From positions 3,398,001 through 3,462,000 of the forward strand of contig JACJXW010000004.1 of assembly GCA_020636405.1 (NCBI GenBank): 64,000 bases of DNA, written 5' to 3'. Positions 1 to 8,819 of the stretch are shown piece by piece; within the stretch, counting starts at the first letter, position 1, and each line of letters begins with the position of its first letter. A model generated the notes under the pieces. It searched no databases and had not been told where the DNA came from. It worked only from the letters and a program-made list of their open reading frames with translations. This DNA is from Lewinellaceae bacterium. GTDB taxonomy: Bacteria; Bacteroidota; Bacteroidia; Chitinophagales; Saprospiraceae. The position numbers and the translations under genes were made by a program.

Positions 1-2382
1 CAGTTCAGGTCGGAGCCCAACCCGCCCAGCTTACCTATCCAACCTCAGCATGGCGATGCATATTGGGTCACTACGGGCCAGGCCTATGAATATATTTTAA
101 GGTATACTCCGGACGATGGCTTCATCGGTTATGATACGATGAGGCTCTCTTATTTCAAGAAGTTCGGAAGCTCTGTTTTTTTACCTCGTACCGTTACCTT
201 TTACATTACTGTCGATACGGCTCAGGTCTTTGCGGAGCCCGATTACACCACCACTCCTGTTGGGCAAAGTGTTACGCTGAATGTTGTAGAGAATGATTCC
301 ACGACCAACGGTGGCCTCTTACTGAAAAATATACCCCTGGTGAATAATGGCGTCGCTACTATCGCCGGGGATTCCTCCATTACGTTCACTCCGGCCCCTG
401 GCTTTGAAGGAGTAGCTTACCTGAACTACGTCGTGTGTGATGCCGTCGGCATTTGCGACAATGGAACCGCCAGCTTCTTTGTCATCGGGCCATCAGCCAG
501 TCAACCGGATACCGTAAAAATATTTACCAGGAAAAACCGGCCTCAGGCCGTATTCGTGCCTTACGATTATCTGCTGGTGGGGAGCCCCTCCAATGGGGTT
601 TACGACGAAAGCGGGGACTATCCGGTCTACAAACCGAATACGAACTACGTCGGCCTGGATTATATCAGTTTTGAATACAATGGGGTCAGTAAGGTGATCC
701 AGATTGAAGTACTGGATATTCGGGACAACAAGTTCGCTTTCGACGACCGGGTGTACATGACTCCCTACGATGGAACGATAGAGGTCAATGTCCTGGCGAA
801 TGACTTGTACGGGTCCACCTCCAGTTGTTTCCAACTCGTAGGTTCTGCACAGTACGGTTCTGCCCAGTGGGTCTCCGGACAGGACGCCAGAGGGGTGGTT
901 CGCTACACGCCTCCCGCCGGATTTACCGGAGTGGATTGGTTCACCTATTCCATTTGTGAGCCGGGTTCTCCTGGCAATGTAGAAACGGCTACCGCTTACG
1001 TTTTCGTCAGCAATTTTGAGCCTTCTTCCAGCCTTTTCCGGATGAGCACCCCGAAACTGACCCCGCTGGTGGTGGGTTACAGCGTGCCCATTCAACAGTT
1101 TGCTTTCTCCATTGTAGCTCAGCCCAATCTGGGTTCGGTCACTTTTCTTCCCGGCCAGGTAGATACCACCATTTACGGCCAGCAGGTGTCCGGTTACAAT
1201 TTGATTATCTATATTCCGGGTGCGGCGGTCAATAGCGGCCTGGATGAATTTGAGTTGAAGTACTGCGTGGTCGATAATGGCGGCTGCAGCTATGAGAAGA
1301 CGGTCAAGGTAGAAGTGGATATCCTGGACATTGGCAATGGTACCGAACCCATGTGTTTCGACGATTGCATCTGGTCCGGTGATACGAACTTCGACGGGGT
1401 CGTTAATATGAAGGACCTTCTGCCCATCGGCCTGTGTATGGGTGAAGTGGGTAGGCCCCGTTCCGACGTCAACCTTTCCCTTTGGTACGGACAATACGGT
1501 GACGACTGGCAAGCGCCTTTCCAACAAGCGCCCATTGACCTGAAGCACCTCGATACAGACGGCGATAGCATCATCACCGGCCTGGATACTTTAGCTATCA
1601 GTAATTTCTACGGGAGAACGCACTCTCTGACCGCAGTAGATGTGCCCTTCTTTGAGCATCAGATCGTCCTGAGTGGCAATATCTTTGCCCAACCGGGAGA
1701 TTATATCGAATTGCCAATGCTGATGGGCGAATCCAACGACCCTGCCCGGAATGTATACGGCTTTACGTTTCCTTTCCAGTACAATCCTAATGTAGTTGTT
1801 CCGGGTAGTGTAACCCTGGATTTTGAAACCAGCAGCTGGCTGGCCTATAACTCCCCCATACTCTACATGTCAAAGAATGATCAGAGCGGGCTGGTGGAAG
1901 CGGGCTTTACCCGCACAAATGGGATTGCCGCCGATGGCTACGGCCGGATTGGAAAGGTTGGATTTGTCGTCACAGACGACCTCGAAGGTTTCCGCCCTGG
2001 CGGAGAAACCCTGAGTTTTGAGGTAGGCGGCGGTGTAGCTACTATAATGAACAGCGCCGGTATGACCTACGGCGTCAATGTGCAAAGCGCAACCATCCAC
2101 ATCCTGCCTCCGCAGGAGGAAAAAACCGGGCTGGATCCCGATCAGCTCAAGTTGTATCCAAACCCAACAGATCTTGGATTCATCAATGTACATATGAACG
2201 GAGGGCTGGAATTTGAAAGGGTGCTGATGTACGACCTTACTGGCCGGCAAGTGTTCGACACCGGCAATGTTCTGGCTCGCCGCATGCAATTGCCGGTCGG
2301 ACAGCTGAACAACGGCATGTACATCCTCAGCGTTTATACGAAAGAGGGTGTGATCAATAAGAAATTTGAGGTGATCCGGTAA
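1..2382 (+). CDS. T9SS surface protein with cadherin-like Ig, dockerin-like and cohesin-like parts (5' truncated)
   Basis: The reading frame is open from base 1, so the gene starts outside the window; 793 residues are visible. The first ~440 residues hold several Ig/cadherin-like modules with the 'ANDxxG ... YTPxxGFxGxDxFxYxxCD' pattern common in tandem Bacteroidota adhesins. Around residues 460-540 lie two dockerin-type calcium loops, GDTNFDGVVNMKDLL and DTDGDSIITGLDTL. Residues ~555-700 form a beta-rich block that reads like a cohesin domain. The last ~80 residues (KLYPNPT ... NGMYILSVYTKEG ... KFEVIR) are a T9SS type A sorting domain, so the protein is probably exported by T9SS and anchored or released at the surface. 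Having dockerin-like and cohesin-like parts in one chain suggests self-association, but that is inference. Ligand unknown. Confidence 0.85.
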   Translation, partial: QFRSEPNPPSLPIQPQHGDAYWVTTGQAYEYILRYTPDDGFIGYDTMRLSYFKKFGSSVFLPRTVTFYITVDTAQVFAEPDYTTTPVGQSVTLNVVENDSTTNGGLLLKNIPLVNNGVATIAGDSSITFTPAPGFEGVAYLNYVVCDAVGICDNGTASFFVIGPSASQPDTVKIFTRKNRPQAVFVPYDYLLVGSPSNGVYDESGDYPVYKPNTNYVGLDYISFEYNGVSKVIQIEVLDIRDNKFAFDDRVYMTPYDGTIEVNVLANDLYGSTSSCFQLVGSAQYGSAQWVSGQDARGVVRYTPPAGFTGVDWFTYSICEPGSPGNVETATAYVFVSNFEPSSSLFRMSTPKLTPLVVGYSVPIQQFAFSIVAQPNLGSVTFLPGQVDTTIYGQQVSGYNLIIYIPGAAVNSGLDEFELKYCVVDNGGCSYEKTVKVEVDILDIGNGTEPMCFDDCIWSGDTNFDGVVNMKDLLPIGLCMGEVGRPRSDVNLSLWYGQYGDDWQAPFQQAPIDLKHLDTDGDSIITGLDTLAISNFYGRTHSLTAVDVPFFEHQIVLSGNIFAQPGDYIELPMLMGESNDPARNVYGFTFPFQYNPNVVVPGSVTLDFETSSWLAYNSPILYMSKNDQSGLVEAGFTRTNGIAADGYGRIGKVGFVVTDDLEGFRPGGETLSFEVGGGVATIMNSAGMTYGVNVQSATIHILPPQEEKTGLDPDQLKLYPNPTDLGFINVHMNGGLEFERVLMYDLTGRQVFDTGNVLARRMQLPVGQLNNGMYILSVYTKEGVINKKFEVIR

Positions 2383-2397
2383 AAATACCTCGAAGTG

Positions 2398-2430
2398 GCC
2401 TGGCGTCTTTTATAAGGAGAGGCGCCAGGC
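2398..2430 (+). terminator. Stem-loop after the first gene
   Basis: Arms 2398-2405 (GCCTGGCG) and 2423-2430 (CGCCAGGC) form a perfect 8-bp stem 15 bases after the stop codon. No strong T-run follows, so it may be an RNA 3'-end stabiliser rather than a classical intrinsic terminator. Confidence 0.4.
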
Positions 2431-2565
2431 AACGTAATCAGACAAATTAACTTGAAAAAATTTCTTATATTAATGATTATTCAGTAATATTGTTACGGTA
2501 AAATCCGTTGATTATAGACATTCATTGCTTTTTAATATTCGTGGAATTATAATCATTGCTAGTGA

Positions 2566-2595
2566 GTCGCACATAAATTGTGCGGCTTTTTTTTT
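2566..2595 (+). terminator. Intrinsic terminator, cassette copy 1
   Basis: Stem GTCGCAC (2566-2572) pairs with GTGCGGC (2580-2586) across a 7-base loop and is followed by nine T residues. This is a clear rho-independent terminator shape on the + strand. Confidence 0.75.
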
Positions 2596-2869
2596 GTCTC
2601 TCCTAATCGTTTTTTCACAATCCTGCCATATTTTAAAAAAATGTCTATTCGTAAATAGTTGAAATTTAGATTTAGGGTTGAATTGTATTTCTTTCTTCTT
2701 TTGTTGTTTTTTTCACAATGTGGCGATTTTGTCCTTGTATGCTTGTGATAAAGTTTGAATATTTGTACTGTGAGAGAAAGGAAAGAGGGCATAGAAAACA
2801 ACCCGGCGGCTAAATGAGGCCGCCCCTGGATTTGGATATGTTCATGGGATTATAATTTGTTAGTAGTGA

Positions 2870-2891
2870 GTCGCCCGAAAAAACGGGCGGC
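2870..2891 (+). terminator. Hairpin, cassette copy 2
   Basis: Stem GTCGCCCG (2870-2877) pairs with CGGGCGGC (2884-2891) across an A6 loop. The sequence after it is only partly T-rich, so termination would be weak. Confidence 0.5.
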
Positions 2892-3026
2892 TCCCTATTC
2901 TAAAATTTTTCCCGGAAATTATACGAAGCGGCAAAAAAGTGAAGAATGAAGTAGCAGCCGTAAGTCGCTTCCCAATATGCAGATTTATTCATTTTGGATA
3001 TGTTCATGGGATTATAATTATTGTAC

Positions 3027-3056
3027 GGCCCTGATGATTTCATCAGGGCCTTTTTT
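3027..3056 (+). terminator. Intrinsic terminator, cassette copy 3
   Basis: GGCCCTGATG (3027-3036) pairs with CATCAGGGCC (3041-3050) across a 4-base loop and is followed by six T residues. It points toward rarA, which is transcribed in the opposite direction, so it ends + strand transcripts. Confidence 0.8.
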
Positions 3057-3188
3057 ATGTATGCCCCTCTGAGGTGGCCGGTTTTTCCTCAAAACACAAA
3101 ACCACGAACAGCCCATAAAAATCATCGCCATTTGTCAGCCGCGAATAGCTAACAGCCAACCGCTAACAGCCGGCTTCCCCCAGTTCCT

Positions 3189-4463
3189 TCAATACCCATA
3201 CCGATCCTTCCACAATTGCCGAAGCTGTTGCCTGATCTTTTCCTCCGGCGGATTGGACTGCGGGTTGAACAATTTGGTTTTGCTGACCTCATCGGGGAGG
3301 AATTCCTGCTCAACGAAGTTTCCGGGGTAGTCGTGGGCATATTTGTACCCTTTGCCGTAATCCAGTTGTTTCATCAATTGGGTGGGAGCGTTGCGCAGGT
3401 GTAGAGGGACCGGCAGGTTTCCGGTTTTACGGACGAGTGCCTGTGCCTCATTGATGGCCATATAGGCGGAATTGCTCTTGGGAGAAGTCGCGAGATAAAC
3501 GGCAGCCTGGGACAAAATGATCCGCCCCTCGGGGAACCCAACCGTTTGCACGGCCTGAAAGGCCGTATTGGCCATAAGCAGTGCATTGGGATTGGCCAGG
3601 CCGATATCTTCCGCTGCAGCAATGATCATTCTGCGGGCAATGAATTTGATGTCTTCGCCTCCTTCGATCATCCGTGCCAGCCAGTATACCGCGGCATTCG
3701 GGTCGCTACCCCGGATGGACTTGATGAACGCGGACGCGATGTCGTAATGTTGTTCACCCGCTTTATCATACCGGGCTATGTTTTGCTGCACCCTTTGGGT
3801 TACCATGTCGTTGTCGATCAGCAGGGGCTGGCCTTCCTCCCCGTAATTGGACACCAATTCCAGGATGTTGTACAGTTTCCGGGCGTCTCCGCCGGAGAAC
3901 TGCAGTATCGCTTCGTATTCCTGGACTTTGATGTCCTGTTTTTTCAGGTATTCGTCTTTCTCCAGCGCCTGTTCTACCAAAAAGATCAATTCTTCCTTGC
4001 TAAGGTATTCCAGAACGTATACCTGACACCGTGACAACAGGGCAGGGATGACCTCAAAGGAAGGGTTCTCGGTGGTGGCGCCGATAAGGGTAACTACGCC
4101 TTGCTCAACGGCGCCCAAGAGGGAGTCCTGCTGTGATTTGCTGAAGCGGTGTATTTCATCGATGAACAGGATGGGGTTGGGGCTGTTGAAAAAGTGCTGG
4201 CTTCTGGCCTTCTGAATGACCTCCCGGACATCTTTTACTCCAGAGCTGATGGCGGATAAGGTGTGGAAGGGGCGTTGTAATTCGTTGGCGATGATCCGGG
4301 CCAGGGTCGTTTTTCCTACCCCCGGCGGGCCCCATAGAATAAAGGAAGGCATTTTTCCGGATTGAATGGCCTGCCGCAGTATCGCTCCCGGGCCGACCAG
4401 ATGCTTCTGCCCTACATATTCGTCCAATTTTTTTGGCCGCATTCTTTCTGCCAGTGGTTGCAT
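3189..4463 (-). CDS. rarA: Replication-associated recombination protein A (RarA/MgsA-type AAA+ ATPase)
   Basis: Cytoplasmic AAA+ ATPase of the clamp-loader clade that acts at stalled replication forks together with SSB. The 424-residue length is normal. Visible motifs are the N-terminal PLAERMRPKKLDEYVGQKHL, Walker A GPPGVGKTT (45-53), Walker B LFIDEIHRFSKSQQD (from about 99), sensor-1 GATTENPSFE and the C-terminal RarA region (LRNAPTQLMKQLDYGKGYKYAHD). The ATG is followed directly by the conserved N-terminus, so the start is secure. It is monocistronic, facing away from the T9SS gene at 4664; the ~200-base gap between them shows no clear promoter. Nothing unusual. Confidence 0.96.
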   Translation of the reverse strand: MQPLAERMRPKKLDEYVGQKHLVGPGAILRQAIQSGKMPSFILWGPPGVGKTTLARIIANELQRPFHTLSAISSGVKDVREVIQKARSQHFFNSPNPILFIDEIHRFSKSQQDSLLGAVEQGVVTLIGATTENPSFEVIPALLSRCQVYVLEYLSKEELIFLVEQALEKDEYLKKQDIKVQEYEAILQFSGGDARKLYNILELVSNYGEEGQPLLIDNDMVTQRVQQNIARYDKAGEQHYDIASAFIKSIRGSDPNAAVYWLARMIEGGEDIKFIARRMIIAAAEDIGLANPNALLMANTAFQAVQTVGFPEGRIILSQAAVYLATSPKSNSAYMAINEAQALVRKTGNLPVPLHLRNAPTQLMKQLDYGKGYKYAHDYPGNFVEQEFLPDEVSKTKLFNPQSNPPEEKIRQQLRQLWKDRYGY

Positions 4464-4663
4464 AGTCAGACTACATTTGATTTACATGGCAAGGTTTAAA
4501 TTTTTTTTTATTCACCCAACCCTTTGCCAGAACCTTGCGTGTATGGTAGTGAAAGTAATGATTTTCGATTTTCGATTTGAGTGCATAGTGCGGGTGCGAA
4601 AAAAGAGGCCTCTAATCGCAAGGCTGCACAAAAGCTCAGTACACTCCAATTTCAAAAATAAAG

Positions 4664-6778
4664 ATGAATCCGATGAAACGTTTTTTAACGCCTTTATTTC
4701 TGGCCTGTTCCTTTTGGGGGCTGATTGCCCAAACCATCGATATTACCATCAGTGGAACGGTTTACAATACAAGTGGAGAACCGGTAGAAGGTGTCGCAAT
4801 CCAGGTGTTTACCGACTCCTTGCCTTCTAACTTTTTTTATTCCAATTCTCTGACTACTGATGCCCAGGGACAATATACGGACACTTTTGCGGTACCTGGC
4901 AACTTAACGCAGGGGGCGCTATTTGTTTTCATGGAAGACTGCAATGGCAATTACGTTACCCAAGTAGCTTACTGGAATCCTGGAAATATCTCCCTTACCG
5001 TGGATTTGATTTACTGTGATGTCCAGAGTTTTTGCGAAGCGTTCATTGCCCCTTCCGCAATGGGAGAACTCCAGGTTACCGCTTTTGGAGCCCCCCCCTT
5101 CACCTATCTTTGGAATACCGGAGAAACTTCAGCCAGTATTTTGCCTGCCGCCCCCGGGTTGTTTTGCGTGACGGTGACAGACGCTAATGGATGTACTTCC
5201 TATACCTGTTATGAGCTTGGAAACCCGGTTGACACGTTGTGTTCCGTTTATATTTCTCTGGGAGGGAACACCGGAGCAGGGTTACTGGTAGAAGCCGTTG
5301 CCTTTGGAGCTCCGCCATATACCTATACCTGGAGCACAGGGGAAACTTCTAATGCTATTGTCATTTCTACCTCCGGACAATATTGTGTGACGGTTACCGA
5401 CAGCGGAGGTTGTACAGCTGTGGCCTGTGCGGATGCCAACGTATTGCCCTGTGATGTAAACATCCAGGTGGACTCGGCCGGCCTCACGGCCATTCCTGAG
5501 GGAGATGCTCCTTTTGCCTATAGTTGGAGTAATGGTAGCACTGCCCCTACGGTAACTCCGGATACAGACGGACAGTATTGCGTAACCGTAACTGATGCGG
5601 GAGGTTGCCAGGCTTCCGCTTGTTATTACTGGACTACGGCAATAGATACTTCGTGTTATGTTTATATCCTGCCCATACAGGGAGGCACCATGCTGGAGGC
5701 AGTAGCAGGCGGCGCACCTCCCTTTTCTTATTCCTGGAATACAGGAGCTTCCACCCAACTGATCTTCCTCAATGCCGCGACGGGCGACTATTGTGTGACC
5801 GTAACGGACGCCAACGGTTGCCAGTCCTCCGCCTGTTACTCGGTAGTCTCTACCGAGAATTATCAGATACAAGGTTATGTATATCTTGTCGACAGCATAT
5901 CCGGAGTGGCTATTCAGGGTGATGTATATCTTATACAATACAACAGCCTTGCGGGGACACTTACGGCGGTGGATACCGTGCCCATTATGTCCAATGGTTT
6001 CGGAGCCGGAAGTTATGATTTCGGCATTGTGCCTGCGGGGGATTATCTGATCAAGGCGGCTCTTTCACCTTCTTCTTCTGGCTATTCAGATAATTTGCCT
6101 ACCTATTACGGTAATAGTCTCTGGTGGGATGAGGCCTCTACCGTTACTGTTCCTTACAGTGGATTAGGGTATTTCAATATCATACTTGTGGAAGGCAATA
6201 ATCCAGGTGGGCCCGGTTTTATCGGCGGATCGGTTACCGATGGGGCCAACCTGGGGGCTCAGAATCGGGGAGGAATGCCGCTGGTGGGCGTATCCATCAT
6301 TCTGCTGGATGAATTCGGCCAGCCGGTAACTTACACCTATTCCAACGAGTTTGGAGAATTTGAATTCCCCAGCCTGGCATGGGGCACGTATCAGGTAACA
6401 TTGGAAATCCCGGGACACGATCAGGCGCATTATATGGTAACCCTGGGGCCTGACACTCCTGCCATTCACGGGCTTACCTTTGAGGTTACGGAAGCTGGGG
6501 TATTGAGGTCGGATGTGGAAGAACTGGCCGCTTACCTGAGCCTTTTCCCCGTTCCTGCTCGGGATCAGCTTACCGTGCAATTTGAGTCCCGGAAGGTAGG
6601 CGAAGCTACCCTCTTTATCAGTGATTTCTCCGGAAGGATCATTTACAGGCAAGTCCTTGACATTCAGCGGGGGGCACAACAGGCCCACCTGAACATCAGC
6701 CGGCTGCCCAGCGGTTTGTATACCCTGGGTGTACAGGCCGGTGAAGGCGTTACCGGCAGACAGTTTGTAAAAGAGTAA
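4664..6778 (+). CDS. T9SS surface protein with SprB-like repeats
   Basis: 704 residues. A signal peptide covers about residues 1-23 (MNPMKRFLTPLFLACSFWGLIAQ). A carboxypeptidase-regulatory-like beta domain follows (about 25-118), then four repeats of ~65 residues built on GAPPFTYxWNTGETS ... YCVTVTDANGC ... C, the pattern of SprB-type repeats found in Bacteroidota gliding and adhesion proteins. Two more regulatory-like/CNA-B-like domains lie at about 400-480 and 525-610. The C-terminus (LSLFPVPARDQLTV ... SGLYTLGVQAGEG) is a T9SS type A sorting domain. The paired cysteines in each repeat probably form disulphides outside the cell. Probably a surface adhesin; the ligand cannot be told from sequence. 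Confidence 0.85.
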   Translation: MNPMKRFLTPLFLACSFWGLIAQTIDITISGTVYNTSGEPVEGVAIQVFTDSLPSNFFYSNSLTTDAQGQYTDTFAVPGNLTQGALFVFMEDCNGNYVTQVAYWNPGNISLTVDLIYCDVQSFCEAFIAPSAMGELQVTAFGAPPFTYLWNTGETSASILPAAPGLFCVTVTDANGCTSYTCYELGNPVDTLCSVYISLGGNTGAGLLVEAVAFGAPPYTYTWSTGETSNAIVISTSGQYCVTVTDSGGCTAVACADANVLPCDVNIQVDSAGLTAIPEGDAPFAYSWSNGSTAPTVTPDTDGQYCVTVTDAGGCQASACYYWTTAIDTSCYVYILPIQGGTMLEAVAGGAPPFSYSWNTGASTQLIFLNAATGDYCVTVTDANGCQSSACYSVVSTENYQIQGYVYLVDSISGVAIQGDVYLIQYNSLAGTLTAVDTVPIMSNGFGAGSYDFGIVPAGDYLIKAALSPSSSGYSDNLPTYYGNSLWWDEASTVTVPYSGLGYFNIILVEGNNPGGPGFIGGSVTDGANLGAQNRGGMPLVGVSIILLDEFGQPVTYTYSNEFGEFEFPSLAWGTYQVTLEIPGHDQAHYMVTLGPDTPAIHGLTFEVTEAGVLRSDVEELAAYLSLFPVPARDQLTVQFESRKVGEATLFISDFSGRIIYRQVLDIQRGAQQAHLNISRLPSGLYTLGVQAGEGVTGRQFVKE

Positions 6779-6781
6779 GCT

Positions 6782-6789
6782 TAACTTTG
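6782..6789 (+). promoter_or_regulatory. Candidate -7 promoter box for the ECF sigma operon
   Basis: TAACTTTG matches the Bacteroidota TAnnTTTG box exactly and lies 3 bases after the preceding stop codon. No TTTG sits at the ideal 19-21 base spacing; the nearest, at 6764-6767, is only 14 bases upstream. Transcription from here would give a leader of about 90 bases. Confidence 0.4.
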
Positions 6790-6835
6790 CTGGTGAACCG
6801 GAAAAGATCATTCTGACTCCCCTTTACCGGGGGTA

Positions 6836-6885
6836 AGCCGGGCAGGTTTTCTCAAGGCACTTATCGCCGAAAAACCTGCCCGGCT
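6836..6885 (+). promoter_or_regulatory. 15-bp perfect hairpin abutting the sigma-factor start codon
   Basis: AGCCGGGCAGGTTTT (6836-6850) is exactly complementary to AAAACCTGCCCGGCT (6871-6885), with a 20-base loop. The right arm ends 3 bases before the ATG at 6889, so in mRNA the ribosome-binding region would be folded into the stem. It could control translation of the sigma factor, or be the 3' end of the upstream adhesin transcript; there is no T-run after it. Confidence 0.55.
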
Positions 6886-6888
6886 CAA

Positions 6889-7464
6889 ATGATAAATGCT
6901 TTGGAGATTGCCCCTACATTACTGGAAGATTGTCGGCGTGGAGAGCGAAGAGCTCAATTCCAACTGCATCGCCTATGTTTTCCGGTTTTGATGGGTATTT
7001 GCATGCGTTATCGTAAAAGTGAACAGGAAGCCGCATCCATGCTTAATGCCGGATTCCTGAAAATACTGGACAACCTGGACAAGTACGGGCCGGATGTGCC
7101 TTTTGAATCGTGGATCCGGCGGATCATGGTCAATGTTCTGATCGATGATTTTCGGAAGAACAGGAAAGTAAAAGAACTGATGGAATATACCGATTTCTCG
7201 GAGAGCCATCTGAGCGAATGGCCGGTCGATTTCAACGAAGCGGAAAAGCGATTCGATGCGGAACAGCTGGAAGCCTTCATTCATGCGTTGCCCTCAATGA
7301 GCCAGAAAGTCTTTAATCTCTTTGCCATTGACGGTTACACCCACAAAGAGATTGGCAAACTGCTGGATATCAGTGAAGGTACTTCCAAATGGCATGTATC
7401 GTATGCAAGGAAGAAATTGCTGGAGATGATGCAGCGGGCTACCAATTCTTCACGGGTAGTATAA
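6889..7464 (+). CDS. ECF-type RNA polymerase sigma-70 factor
   Basis: 191-residue sigma factor with only region 2 (about 23-92, including the MNAGFLKILDNLDKYGP and FESWIRRIMVNVLIDDFRKN helices) and region 4 (about 125-182, LPSMSQKVFNLFAIDGYTHKEIGKLLDISEGTSKWHVSYARKKL, split here only by normal helix-turn-helix spacing), the plan of extracytoplasmic-function sigmas. It is the first gene of an operon: the TM/barrel protein starts 5 bases after its stop and a PKD lipoprotein overlaps that in turn. Bacteroidota ECF sigmas are often held by membrane anti-sigma proteins encoded next door, and the next gene is the obvious candidate. The start follows directly after a 15-bp hairpin. Confidence 0.9.
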   Translation: MINALEIAPTLLEDCRRGERRAQFQLHRLCFPVLMGICMRYRKSEQEAASMLNAGFLKILDNLDKYGPDVPFESWIRRIMVNVLIDDFRKNRKVKELMEYTDFSESHLSEWPVDFNEAEKRFDAEQLEAFIHALPSMSQKVFNLFAIDGYTHKEIGKLLDISEGTSKWHVSYARKKLLEMMQRATNSSRVV

Positions 7465-7469
7465 CAGGA

Positions 7470-8819
7470 ATGCCTATGGATCTGATGGACCAATTTTTCA
7501 AAAAGAAGCTCAGCGAGCGCCAATATGAGTACCAGGAGGCTTACTGGGAAGAGGCGGAACGGTTGATTAAACAAAGGGAAGGCCGCCGCCGCCGGGCCTT
7601 TTGGTGGTGGGGCTTTGTTGCCGCTTTGCTGTTGATCGGTATCGGAGTGGCCGTTGGGGAATACGGGTGGTCACAGCACGATAACCGGCCTGCCTATGAA
7701 GCGGTAGAGCCGATAATGCCCGATGGACAAAAAAAGAATTCCGGGCGCTCCAGGGAATGGCTTCCGGAAGAGCTGCGTGTAGAACGTACCCCTTCAGCTA
7801 ACGGAGCCCTAGATACTCCTGGGCTGGATGCCGGAAAAATTGATGAGCCAAGCCGGGAAAGCACGGCAGATTCTGACAATGCTCCATTTCCTGCGCAGAA
7901 TGGAAAAGAGCATTCCGCTAATCCGGCAGGCCTGCCTTCCATCCGCTTTTCCAGGAAGGGCCTGCTACCTCCTGTGGAGGATGCCCCGGACGAGGCAGAG
8001 ATACCAGTTTATGAGCAGTTTACCCCGGTAGCTGCCAGCAAGGGAGCGGATCCGGCGGAAATGGTGAAAAGCCCGGAAGCAGTGCTGCTACATATGGAGC
8101 AAATAACAATACAGGAGGCCAAAACCCTACTCGGGCCTATACGGTGGCAGGAAGGGGAAGTACACATGGTGCGTCTTGAAGAAAAAAGCGCTATCCAACC
8201 CCGAAGGCGGCTGAACTGGGAACTGGCCCTGGCAGCTTCGGCAAATCCTTCGGATGGGAAAAAACTTCCTGGCGGCATCGCCGGCCTGCGTACATCAGTT
8301 AAGTTACGCGAAAAGATGCACTTGATTCTGGGCGCCCAGTACCGTATGAGAGGAGGTACATTCAACTCTTCCGGGGAAAGTGAAGTGTCGGCCTATCGGT
8401 TTGGAAGGGAAGTTCAGAGGTATAGCTTACAGCCTAACCGGCTACATTATGTCGAAGCGCTGGCCCAGGTAGAATGGGCTGTTCGGCGACATCATATTGC
8501 TGCCGGACTGGGTTGGGGTTACTTGCTGGGCGTCCAGGGGGGGCTAAACCGCTCTGTAAAGGAAGAATTTTCCCTTAGCTTCGGCGCCGCTGATACCAGA
8601 GAAAGGGGATGGCTGGATGAGGAAGGGTTTAAAAAACAATTTTGGTTGGGCCGTGCCGGTTACCATTATCAACTTCCCGGGCGATGGAAGATTGGGATGG
8701 AAATACAGTATACACCGGGAGGAATACTACAGGAAACTACGGGGGAAGAGCCCGGAATTCCTCTTCTTAAAGAGTCGGGCCCACTCCTGTTTGACCTGGG
8801 AATAATATACCGCTTATGA
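7470..8819 (+). CDS. Single-TM protein with C-terminal outer-membrane beta-barrel-like domain, putative sigma regulator
   Basis: Chosen start is the ATG at 7470 (449 residues), just after the sigma stop codon; 7476 is a possible alternative, and a longer reading from 7389 would overlap the sigma gene heavily. The first ~40 residues are charged and helical (FFKKKLSERQYEYQEAYWEEAERLI), then RRRRAFWWWGF and a TM helix at about 43-65. A long low-complexity linker runs to about 245. The last ~200 residues alternate polar and aromatic residues like an OMP beta-barrel (LILGAQYRMRGG, IAAGLGWGYLLGVQGG, WKIGMEIQYTPGG, LFDLGIIYRL). This layout recurs beside ECF sigmas in Bacteroidota. By inference the cytoplasmic helix binds the sigma factor while the rest senses the envelope. 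No zinc anti-sigma motif is visible. Confidence 0.7.
   Translation: MPMDLMDQFFKKKLSERQYEYQEAYWEEAERLIKQREGRRRRAFWWWGFVAALLLIGIGVAVGEYGWSQHDNRPAYEAVEPIMPDGQKKNSGRSREWLPEELRVERTPSANGALDTPGLDAGKIDEPSRESTADSDNAPFPAQNGKEHSANPAGLPSIRFSRKGLLPPVEDAPDEAEIPVYEQFTPVAASKGADPAEMVKSPEAVLLHMEQITIQEAKTLLGPIRWQEGEVHMVRLEEKSAIQPRRRLNWELALAASANPSDGKKLPGGIAGLRTSVKLREKMHLILGAQYRMRGGTFNSSGESEVSAYRFGREVQRYSLQPNRLHYVEALAQVEWAVRRHHIAAGLGWGYLLGVQGGLNRSVKEEFSLSFGAADTRERGWLDEEGFKKQFWLGRAGYHYQLPGRWKIGMEIQYTPGGILQETTGEEPGIPLLKESGPLLFDLGIIYRL

Larger units (their letters stand above)
2529..3056 (+). repeat. Three-copy intergenic cassette (conserved box plus hairpin)
   Basis: This 800-base gap between the first gene and rarA has no convincing ORF and is AT-rich in its first half. 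It carries three copies of a box starting TTTGGATATGTTCATGGG and ending ATTATAAT. Boxes 2831-2857 and 2993-3019 are identical over 27 bases; 2529-2553 is a diverged copy. Each box is followed within 10-20 bases by a GC-rich hairpin, and copies 1 and 2 also share AGTGAGTCGC. The box begins with TTTG and ends in a TATAATT-like element about 17 bases later, loosely like a Bacteroidota promoter, so each unit could be a minimal promoter-terminator pair. Function unknown. Confidence 0.6.

Noticed and set aside
493..1548. Long antisense ORF (351 aa) opposite the first gene
   Set aside because: It is a complement reading of the Ig-like repeats, with no family character, while the + strand has clear domains.
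4560..4581. GATTTTCGATTTTCGATTT short tandem, with a similar one at 52157-52195
   Set aside because: Looks like simple-sequence drift in intergenic DNA; no structure or conservation can be judged from one window.
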